Below are positions 1 through 5,026 of a stretch of 5,026 nt of DNA, piece after piece. The stretch covers positions 7,622 through 12,647 of the forward strand of contig JAPLLM010000046.1 of the NCBI GenBank assembly GCA_026387555.1, in the 5' to 3' direction. Both the position numbers and the translations under genes were made by a program. A model generated the notes under the pieces. The model did not search any database and was not told the DNA's origin. It saw nothing but the letters and a program-made list of their open reading frames with translations. Within the stretch, counting starts at the first letter, position 1. Each line of letters opens with the position of its first letter. The DNA comes from Candidatus Omnitrophota bacterium. GTDB taxonomy: Bacteria > Omnitrophota > Gorgyraeia > Gygaellales > Profunditerraquicolaceae.

Positions 1-3000
1 GATTCCTAATATATTTATTCGCTGCCTGCTCAACTCCAGGTATCAAATAGTATAGACCTTCGGTTATCTCAAACGCAAAATCTCCTACGGCGATCAGGTT
101 GCTGGGTACACTCTGGTGCTTAACTTCCAAAACGCCGGTGGATTTGAGGGGCGAGCTGGAGCTATCTTCGGGGGGCAGTCTGGAGCACGCCGGTGTTGGA
201 ATTCTAAGAAGTATACGCTTAGCGTGGGCGCGGCTATACCTGTTCAAAAATATCGGGTATAAATGCATTGTAAGAGTTAAGAACATCAAAGCTGCCCCTA
301 CGCGAGGAAAATCCTGGTAGATTATCCATATCCCGAGCGAGAAAATTAATATAAATGATACCCAGCGGCTTATCTCACAGGCATAGGTAGCCTTAATAAA
401 ATCATTAAGCACGCTTCTTAAGGCCGCGGGATGAGATTTAGTTGTAAATGAACTGTAGAACTTCGCCAGTTGTTTATAGAAAATCTTGCGGAACATCAAC
501 TCCCCGCTTAACCTGTAAGCCCGAGAGAGCACACTTTCCCTACTCACATAAACGGGCAAGCTGGCGACCTTTGCTTGCGCCGCGGCAGTGGGCGCCGGCA
601 AAGACGACACAGATAGCATTATTACAGATTTCTTTATAGGCTCTGAGAGTGTTATTCGTTGGCCGCTTATGCTGATAGTAACGGATGTGCTAAGCAGTAT
701 CGGTTTTACTAAAATGGTAAACATTTCCGGATCTTCTGTACTTCTTCCGACCCACATCCCCTTCCTTGATTTTGTTAAGCGCACTTCTCCTAAATTTAGC
801 AAAAGGTTAGTGCTTTTTTTATTAGAATCTATTGACTTCTGGAAATCTTCAATATCTTTTTGGCTAATAGCATCTTTCAATTTTATTTCGGAGGTAAGAT
901 ATTCATTATAAGTAAGTAGTGTTATAAGAGGATGTGAAATCTCTGTTTCAAGAATTTTTAAGAAATCGCGAAATTCTACAAAGGCGTCCGCTGGTAGCTG
1001 TGAAATGATACTTTTGACTATAGAAAACTCCCATTTATCAAGAATCTTAAACATTAAGGTCGGCGATAATTCATCAAGCTTAGCTTTAGTTTCTTCAGAG
1101 AGCTTCTCCTCTGGGGTAAGTGAGTTGACAATTACTGCCAGCCTATTTGTTTCTTCCTGTATCTGTCCTAACATACACGGTATCAAAGTATGAATTAGAT
1201 GTACGGGATTTAGTTCAAACTTAACCGATGATGTTTTTGAATTCAGTTGTACAGGATTTTCTTGAGATGATTTTCCAAGGGGCGAGCTGGTGTCCTTCAT
1301 CATCCCCAACACCGGCAGCGCCAGGAGCGTCGGCCAGCCAAAGATGGCTAAACCTAACCCAATTAATAACAACGGGGCTGCTTTGCACATAGTTTCCAAA
1401 GCTCTAATAGACTGAGAAGGAACGTAATCTTTTTTAAAAACCCTACCTGCTTCTCGAGCAATCATTTCCGTAATCCCACTGTAATAATCAATAGATTGTC
1501 CGCAATATAATCTCCTAGAGCATTCTGCACTCTCAAAATTAAATTCTTCAATAAGTTTGCTTCCTGCTTCTTCGCCTAAGAAAGATTTAACAAGGATAGT
1601 TAGATATTCACTCTTCCAAAAATTATCGCCCTCTTCTCTACCAAAATTAGTTTTCTCATATTTAAATGCTTGTTTATACAATCTTGCCGCATTCCCGACA
1701 AGCTTACCGATACTAAACTTACCGTTTCCTGCGCAGCGCGCAGTGATCTCGACAAGGTCGCCACTGTCTGTAATTCTTCCGAGTATATCTATGTTATCAT
1801 CGGTATTATTGCCATAATATACTGCTAATCGCGCCTTAAATAATGCGCGCAGATTTAATCCAATATTATGGCAAAACTCTTTTAAATGCTTATCTCTGCC
1901 ATCGGTAAAATTATCATCCGGGTAAGTCTCTAAAACAAAACTTTTGTAATCGAAATTTGGCTTGTCATCACTTCCCGCACCACATAAAGTCATATGCTGG
2001 AAGAAATCCCAGATACGCCTTGTATCACCGATAACCAAACGAAAATTCTGATAAATCGCTGCCCCTATAAGCCCGGGTACCTGAATTTTATCTAATAGCT
2101 TAATACATCCTAATGAGATAGTAGAAAGTTGGGCGCCTACTTTCAACAAACGCCTATCATTCCTATACTCCTTTATGCTTCCGGTATCGGCTCCATCGGG
2201 CTCCTCGCATTCGCCTATCGGTAAATGTACATTATCAAGCCAAATCCCAGTACGTGCGTGACCTACTCCTTTTATTTGCAAAGCGCATGCATGCAAAATA
2301 ACAAGCTCATTTCTCGGTGTCGCTTTAAATATTTTTTCGGTGTTAATGATTCTTAGGCCCTCGCCGGCTCTTCTGGCATAAACGGAATAGCTCCCGGGGA
2401 CCATTAATCCTCTTCCGCCATGCGGTAAACAAGGTAACTCGACAGGCTTACCATAGCTATCTAACACTTTCTCTAGACCGAGTTTACTCATATGCACATC
2501 AGAAAGACGTCTCGTACCATAGTCAAACCCTTCAAATACAGGCACCATGGCATGACCATTTTCGTCTATCATAACAGGGATATTATTTCCAAAAACTAGG
2601 TTCCATTGTTTCTTCTTGTCCAACATCCGCCAAAGCTTTGCCTCACCCAAGCTTCTTTGCCATTTTAATCTATGGAACAATCTTAAGCTACCATCCTTAT
2701 CTACGCCGAACTCAAGAAGCTGTGTCTTATGGAGCCGCTGCAAGAATTCCTTGAGCCCGCCTGCATCCAGTATCGATTTAATCTTAGGCCATACAAAGTT
2801 TTCTTGGCTTTCCGCCGGCGAGCTGGCGCCACTCATCATCCCTAACGCCAGGAAACCAAGCGCAAGCAGCGGGTCGGCGAACATCATCGGCGCGGCGCAG
2901 AGGGCGGCGGGCGAGCTGGAGCGGGCTTTTTGTGCTGTGACGATGGAATCTTTCCGTGTCTGACGAAGTTCACCAATCCCATTTTCCAATCGCGCGAGAT

Positions 3001-5026
3001 CGAAACGGAGAACACTTAGTACCCCATCACGATCTCCAAACTCGGAAAGGCGATCGAGCAGGAAAAATCCAATGCTTCCGGAACAAATCTGCGCTAACGA
3101 ATTCCCCGCATTAGAAGACCCGAATCTCTGTTTCCCTTGCTGTTTAGCAATCTTCTTTTGAGCGTTGGTCTCGACACGCGCGAGCGGAAGCCCTTCAGAC
3201 ACCATAGCAATATCGACCCTACCATTCACCCGGTCCACACGTCCCCAAAACTCAATCTTTAAAGGAGATCTTTGGTTAATGACGCCTTCCTCCTTAGCTT
3301 GAAAATAGGCATCCATGGCATTCTCAAGAGAGTGTACCCAAGCAGTTCTAAGCTTTCTCATGAAGACTGAACAGGCTTCGATGGAGGTCGAAGGAACAAA
3401 TAGTTCGCGTACCGCTTTGCTTGCGTAAGGTTCTATTAGCCGGCCAAGCCCTCTCCAAAGCTGTTCTTTGTGGCCCCAACCACTATCATAATCCTCCCAC
3501 ATACTTTCAATGCTTTCGGAACCAAAAGAAAGGCTGCCCAATTTCACTGCTCCAGAGAATTGCGGTTCACGCGTGGGCGAGCTGGCGGGTTTTCTTATGT
3601 AATAGCCGCCGATTTCTTCTCCCGGGCCGGGCGGGATTTCTTTAAGGGCATCGGGCAGACAAAGGAACGGTACCATTAAAATATTGGGTGAGACAGGCGG
3701 TGTATGATTAACAAAATCTCCCCTGACATCAACCACAAAAATAAGAGCAGCATTGATAAGTTTCAAAGCATCCGGATCAGGTTTATTCCCGAAATCACGC
3801 ACTGCCTCTAATCTTTTTGCAAAAAGCCCACCATTATCTTCGAAACTACCGGAGAAAGTAGCGTCGATCATCGGCAGCATAATATGGCTACTTTTCTCCC
3901 AGAGAAGAGGGTTATCTTGTTTGATTCTGTTTAACATCATCACTCTTAGGATATCCCAACAATGCCTCCATGGAGAATCCCAACACTGCGAACAATCCGA
4001 ATGATATTTCAGTTGATTAAGCTTGGTCGCAAACTCCCCTATTTTAAGCAGGATTTCAAGGCTTTTATTTCTTTCGTAAGCAGGTATTGCTACTTCGCCA
4101 TTCCAAATTCTTCTTGCCTCTTCAGGCAAATCGCTTTCTTGCGCTTTTGTCCATAATCCGCTGGCCTCAAGAGGATTAGGTTTATCTTCAATAGGCGAGC
4201 TGGCGCCACTCATCATCCCTAACGCAAGTATCCCTAACGCAAGTAGCGGATCACCGAACATAGCCGGTGCGACGCAGGCGGCGTTTGAATCCGAAGACGG
4301 CGTGGCGGCGGGCGAAAAGGCGTAGTTCCCATGTGTCTGCGTATCAAGAAATATTCCCATCTGCCACAGAGACATACGCCAACCATATGGTTTACCAAGA
4401 TGGAATCTTTCAACAATTTTTGCCTGTTCCTCAATTTCTCGTGTTCGTTCTTTAAACCGCCCTTGGAGTAATGGCTTTGGGCTGAATGGTTTTATTAAAC
4501 CAGATTTATAATCATTCAAAACCATGAATGCTCCCGGTTTTAACCATGGGATAATAAAATGTAAATAACCGTAGTCTTCGACTAATAATTCTCCGGCCTT
4601 TTGATAATAAGCATCCAATCTCCCGCCTAATTCCCGGTTAATCTCTTTTATTTGCATATCGCCCGCGGGCGCAAGATCCAGGGGAATAAAAGTTATCTCT
4701 CTCGGCTTATTCTCTTCTCCCGGCAAATGAAAAGCCAGAATAGAGCGCCCCTTGGCATCGCTGCCAACTGAAACAGATCCCCGGGCCACTCCTATTGCCT
4801 GTAATTCTTGCATGATGTAAAACTCGGGATCTATAGCGAAATCAATAGTATTAGCATAACCATTTTCCCTCATAGAGGAGAAGTATGCATCGCTTTTCCT
4901 CAAGGGTGCCCATGATTCCAACGCGTCCTTTAACTTCAGAAAATACAGACATTCACTGCTAATAAAATATCCCTTAGTAAAATTGGTAGAGTACAAAAGA
5001 CTGGATATGTTCACCCCGGATGCGCC
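1..5026 (-). CDS. Internal part of a giant multidomain (polyprotein-like) protein, open at both ends
   Basis: One minus-strand frame (codon tops at 5026, 5023 and so on down to 4) reads through 1,675 codons without a stop. The composition is protein-like, with Trp, Gly and charged residues mixed normally, and the other frames are broken into short pieces. The product alternates long globular-looking segments with short Ala/Ser/Pro-rich linkers containing Ser-Ser-Pro. Three linkers have a hydrophobic stretch, and a two-helix membrane segment lies near the low-coordinate end. No start or stop can be assigned inside the window, so the full protein is longer than 1,675 residues and may be much longer. 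Recognisable segments resemble a methyltransferase, a GHKL ATPase and a CrtO-type acyltransferase. Uncultured Omnitrophota bacteria are known for giant predicted proteins, and this layout fits that group, but the assignment is inference. Overall function is unknown; a cell-envelope or membrane-linked role is plausible because of the hydrophobic stretches. Confidence 0.93.
2..148 (-). other. Start of segment 7, residues 1627-1675, cut by the window edge
   Basis: Only 49 residues are visible after linker V. They read as a new folded unit, with LIAVGDFAFEITEGLYYLIPG (strands and turns) followed by VEQAANKYIRN (helix). The frame is still open at position 2. No family can be named from this much. 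Confidence 0.5.
149..172 (-). other. Linker V: Ser-rich boundary, residues 1619-1626
   Basis: PEDSSSSP ends with the Ser-Ser-Pro encoded by the 10-base word at 150-159, again in the common phase. It follows the basic tail of the CrtO-like segment and precedes a new segment. There is no extra hydrophobic stretch because the membrane helices lie just before it. Six G bases in a row sit at 170-175 on the + strand. Confidence 0.75.
203..541 (-). other. CrtO-like (glycosyl-4,4'-diaponeurosporenoate acyltransferase family) membrane segment, residues 1496-1608
   Basis: The layout matches the small membrane proteins of the CrtO acyltransferase family. A basic, aromatic N-terminal part (LMFRKIFYKQLAKFYS, 1510-1525) comes first, then a helix with FIKATYACEISRW (1543-1555). 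Two membrane helices follow, about 1555-1571 (FILIFSLGIWIIY core) and 1576-1595, and the segment ends in LYPIFLNRYSR (1589-1599). In the family, as I recall it, the matching pieces are ET.RAE..HW and a final P.I..QRYNRPR. Here the ET is AT, the His before Trp is Arg1554, and QRYNR is NRYSR, so activity is doubtful. Staphylococcal CrtO acylates a carotenoid glycoside in the membrane; related small proteins occur in bacteria that do not make that pigment, so the substrate here is unknown. The segment places this part of the giant protein in a membrane. An unrelated two-helix anchor remains possible. Confidence 0.5.
554..607 (-). other. Ala/Pro-rich linker IV with degenerate Ser-Ser-Pro word, residues 1474-1491
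   Basis: SSLPAPTAAAQAKVASLP is a low-complexity, GC-rich spacer between segment 5 and the CrtO-like segment. The + strand DNA gggcaagctggcg at 554-566 differs by one base from the boundary word context gggcgagctggcg seen at 3575-3587. That change turns Ser-Ser-Pro into Ser-Leu-Pro in the same phase. It looks like a mutated copy of the boundary word. Confidence 0.6.
602..1279 (-). other. Segment 5, unrecognised helical then beta-rich region, residues 1250-1475
   Basis: No family was recognised. After the linker there is a short Ser/Lys/Asn stretch with two NPV-type motifs (residues 1257 and 1273). A long helical region follows (about 1276-1405) rich in Leu, Glu and Lys, with IQEETNRLAVIVNSLTPEE and PTLMFKILDKWEF as typical amphipathic helices. 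From about 1411 it turns beta-like: VRLTKSRKGMWVGR, then TILVKPILLSTSVTISISG and QRITLSEPIKKSVIML, suggesting a small beta sheet. It ends in an Ala/Pro linker at about 1474. Coil-forming potential is likely in the helical part but has not been computed. Function is unknown. Confidence 0.45.
1200..1259 (-). repeat. Short direct repeat with 48-bp period encoding 'NPV'
   Basis: The words tgtacgggattt (1200-1211) and tgtacaggattt (1248-1259) match at 11 of 12 bases and are 48 bases (16 codons) apart. They encode Asn-Pro-Val at residues 1273 and 1257. The repeat lies just after linker III in a polar spacer. It may be a small duplication. Confidence 0.4.
1280..1381 (-). other. Linker III: hydrophobic helix ending in GMMKDTSSP, residues 1216-1249
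   Basis: A hydrophobic run, AAPLLLIGLGLAIFGWPTLL (1216-1235), continues as ALPVLGMM and then KDTSSP, ending at residue 1249. It has the same plan as linkers I and II: Ala-Ala-Pro start, Leu/Gly-rich core, Gly-Met-Met, a short polar step, Ser-Ser-Pro. The core is longer and more hydrophobic, enough for a real transmembrane helix. The 10-base word is at 1281-1290. Nearby catcatccc is also shared with the other linkers (1298-1306 here), while the bases between differ. It is therefore a diverged member of the same linker family. Confidence 0.7.
1391..2815 (-). other. Segment 4, largest unrecognised region, residues 738-1212
   Basis: This is about 475 residues between linkers II and III with no family I can name. 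It begins with helical, charged sequence (residues 740-800, with LQRLHKTQLLEF). A beta-rich part follows with GNNIPVMIDENGHAMVPVFEGFDYG (from about residue 813). Then comes PCLPHGGRGLMVPGSYSVY, which looks like a Gly/Pro turn region (865-884). The piece ELVILHACALQIKGVG (907-922) faintly recalls the strand pair before the P-loop of HPr kinase and PEP-carboxykinase-like proteins, but no GxxxxGK[ST] follows. Further on lie IGDTRRIWDFFQHM (near 980), a long acidic stretch, and ARCAGNGKFSIGKLVGN (1096-1112), whose GKFSIGKL is a near P-loop lacking the final Ser/Thr. The last 100 residues are helical and rich in Glu/Lys. It may hold more than one domain, as it is more than twice as long as its neighbours. 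Confidence 0.45.
2816..2917 (-). other. Linker II: hydrophobic element flanked by two Ser-Ser-Pro words, residues 704-737
   Basis: This is the most complete linker in the window. Ser-Ser-Pro at 704-706 (DNA word at 2910-2919) is followed by an Ala/Cys/Pro stretch. A hydrophobic run, MMFADPLLALGFLALGMM (714-731), comes next, and SGASSP (732-737) closes it with the DNA word at 2817-2826. The two words are 93 bases apart and in phase. The DNA is much richer in G and C than the segments on either side. The layout of hydrophobic core, then Ser-Gly-Ala, then Ser-Ser-Pro recalls a signal peptide h-region with a small-residue cleavage site, though it lies deep inside a protein. It could instead be a short membrane-interacting spacer. 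Confidence 0.78.
2817..2848 (-). repeat. 32-bp exact repeat, copy B (pairs with 4194-4225)
   Basis: This is the second copy of the 32-base identical block, covering the end of linker II. Beyond it the two linkers stay similar in protein but differ at many synonymous and some non-synonymous positions. The identity is therefore concentrated at the Ser-Ser-Pro end. Confidence 0.9.
2918..3574 (-). other. GHKL (histidine-kinase-like) ATPase-like segment with altered catalytic boxes, residues 485-703
   Basis: The middle of this segment has the order expected of a Bergerat (GHKL) ATP-binding fold. An N-box-like helix, HSLENAMDAYFQAKEEG, covers residues 565-581, with Asn569, Asp572 and Ala573 in the usual positions. 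A strand SPLKIEFWG follows (587-595), then a strand GRVDIAMV (602-609). The SEGLPL that follows (610-615) occupies the place of the DxGxG box, and a Gly/Ser/Asn-rich loop, FGSSNAGNSLAQI (635-647), could stand for the lid and G2 box. Two usual residues are changed: the N-box Glu four positions before Asn is His565, and the G1 Asp is Ser610. If the fold call is right, it may be a pseudo-ATPase. The first 80 residues are Trp/Glu-rich and unrecognised. In GyrB, Hsp90, MutL and histidine kinases this fold binds ATP. The call rests on motif order by eye only. Confidence 0.4.
3575..3583 (-). repeat. Solitary Ser-Ser-Pro boundary word, residues 482-484
   Basis: The 10-base word occurs at 3576-3585, in the same codon phase as the other copies. 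It encodes the Ser-Ser-Pro in RKPASSPTREP. Here it stands without a neighbouring hydrophobic stretch. It lies between segment 2 and the GHKL-like segment, which supports the idea that the word marks segment borders. Confidence 0.85.
3584..4192 (-). other. Segment 2, unrecognised globular region, residues 279-481
   Basis: I do not recognise a family here. The segment starts right after the Ser-Ser-Pro of linker I and ends at a solitary Ser-Ser-Pro (482-484), which gives it clean borders of about 203 residues. The first part looks helical and charged (IEDKPNPLEASGLWTKAQES). A Cys/Trp cluster lies at residues 345-358 (C345, C348, W349, W353, C356, W357). A hydrophobic strand-like piece, INAALIFVVDVRGDFV, follows near residues 425-440, and then a Pro-rich stretch with ILMVPFL around residue 450. 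It ends with a Pro/Gly-rich turn (IPPGPGEEIGGY) before the linker. The acidic Asp after a strand and the N/D-rich turns could fit an alpha/beta enzyme fold, but nothing specific is supported. No signal peptide or transmembrane helix is evident inside it. Confidence 0.5.
3953..3989 (-). repeat. 24-bp-period duplication encoding 'CWD' twice
   Basis: The 13-base words atcccaacaatgc (3953-3965) and atcccaacactgc (3977-3989) differ at one position and are offset by 24 bases, which is eight codons. They encode CysTrpAsp at residues 348-350 and again at 356-358. With Cys345 this forms a small Cys/Trp cluster. It may be a small tandem duplication or chance. Confidence 0.6.
4194..4225 (-). repeat. 32-bp exact repeat, copy A (pairs with 2817-2848)
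   Basis: These 32 bases are identical to those at 2817-2848. They begin with the 10-base Ser-Ser-Pro word and encode LGMMSGASSP plus partial codons at each end. Identity extends through synonymous third positions, which is more than protein-level selection alone would need. This suggests recent duplication, gene conversion, or selection on the DNA itself. Confidence 0.9.
4215..4244 (-). repeat. Tandem 15-bp repeat (two units) inside linker I
   Basis: The unit atccctaacgcaagt occurs twice in a row (4215-4229 and 4230-4244). It encodes two five-residue steps of the hydrophobic run, read as LALGI then LALGM. Linker II encodes the equivalent LALGF/LALGM with diverged codons. The exact copy here therefore points to local slippage or homogenisation in this linker. 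Confidence 0.9.
4472..4849 (-). other. Methyltransferase-like (Rossmann-type) segment, residues ~60-185
   Basis: The segment contains pieces that look like the second half of a SAM-dependent methyltransferase fold. A motif-I-like strand and turn, VSVGSDAKGRSILAFHLPG, lies near residues 84-103. A strand followed by an acidic residue, ITFIPLDL, lies at 111-118. A motif-IV-like region, RLDAYYQKAGELL, lies at 136-148. The hallmark is PWLKPGAFMVLND at 160-172, which matches the 'LKPGG..vl.D' strand of many class I methyltransferases, with Ala where the second Gly usually stands. The region before residue 60 runs off the window side of the gene, and residues 173-236 (about 4319-4510) form a charged tail leading into the first linker. 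Substrate cannot be inferred. The motif-I glycine pattern is imperfect, so SAM binding is uncertain. The fold call is by eye only. Confidence 0.4.

Larger units (their letters stand above)
4193..4318 (-). other. Linker I: hydrophobic 'ALGMMSGASSP' inter-domain element, residues 237-278
   Basis: This linker opens with Phe-Ser-Pro (residues 237-239, a degenerate Ser-Ser-Pro). It continues through a Ser/Asn/Ala-rich stretch and then a hydrophobic run, MFGDPLLALGILALGMM (256-272), and closes with SGASSP (273-278). From residue 253 to 278 it matches linker II (712-737) at 23 of 26 positions. The opening DNA, ggcggcgggcga at 4304-4315, is identical to 2903-2914, and the closing 32 bases (4194-4225) are identical to 2817-2848. 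The hydrophobic core followed by small residues resembles a signal peptide or membrane anchor with a cleavage site, but Asp259 and Pro260 make a full transmembrane helix short. It separates the methyltransferase-like segment from segment 2. Confidence 0.75.

Noticed and set aside
814..820. T-run as a terminator on the + strand
   Set aside because: There is no GC-rich hairpin before it, and it lies within the coding frame as Lys codons.
588..911. Plus-strand reading frame of 107 codons
   Set aside because: It lies antisense to the continuous minus frame, has no ribosome binding site that I can see, and its translation is Ser/Phe-rich in the way typical of an antisense shadow.
1694..1723. P-loop (Walker A) in GNGKFSIGKL
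   Set aside because: GxxxxGK is present but Leu replaces the required Ser/Thr, and no Walker B strand with a suitable setting is clear nearby.
2616..2963. Plus-strand reading frame of 115 codons
   Set aside because: It is antisense to segment 4, linker II and the GHKL-like segment, and it crosses a segment border with no sign of its own start region.
3970..3994. Zinc finger from C345-x2-C348
   Set aside because: Only one CxxC pair is present, and the remaining Cys356 and His355 do not form a standard second pair.
150..4203. CRISPR array or intergenic dispersed repeat
   Set aside because: Repeat spacing is irregular (93 to 1,536 bases), the unit is only 10 bases, and every copy is inside and in phase with the coding frame.
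4234..4434. Short minus-strand frame in another phase
   Set aside because: It overlaps the giant gene on the same strand in a different phase, across the methyltransferase-like tail and linker I. Its translation is Arg/Pro-rich and fits no family.

Overview
The whole window is the interior of one very long protein-coding gene on the minus strand. The frame whose codons run from 5026 down to 2 has no stop codon: I translated all 1,675 codons and both edges are open, so the start lies beyond 5026 and the stop beyond 1. There is no intergenic DNA, promoter, terminator or RNA gene to annotate. Residue numbers below count from 5026 (residue 1) to 2 (residue 1675).

The polypeptide is a string of 200-500 residue segments separated by short GC-rich linkers. 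The linkers carry a nearly invariant Ser-Ser-Pro. At DNA level this is the same 10-base word on the + strand, ggcgagctgg, at 150, 1281, 2817, 2910, 3576 and 4194. All six copies are in the same codon phase. Three linkers also carry a hydrophobic stretch ending in Gly-Met-Met, and two of these are almost identical in protein and share a 32-base exact DNA repeat.

In protein order the segments are: (1) residues 1-236, a methyltransferase-like segment; (2) residues 279-481, unrecognised, with a Cys/Trp cluster; (3) residues 485-703, resembling a GHKL-type ATPase fold with altered catalytic boxes; (4) residues 738-1212, the largest, unrecognised; (5) residues 1250-1475, helical then beta-rich, unrecognised; (6) residues 1496-1608, a membrane segment resembling the CrtO acyltransferase family; (7) residues 1627-1675, the start of a further segment. 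The recognisable domains appear to have lost or changed key residues, so several may be non-catalytic.

A giant, linker-punctuated polyprotein-like gene with 'GMMSGASSP'-type linkers suggests an uncultured bacterium of the Omnitrophota (OP3) type, a group known for extremely large predicted proteins. This is inference from general knowledge and no search was run. The most interesting feature is the conserved in-frame DNA word at segment boundaries. It may mark how such genes grow (domain accretion or shuffling at a common seam), or how the product is processed or threaded through a membrane.
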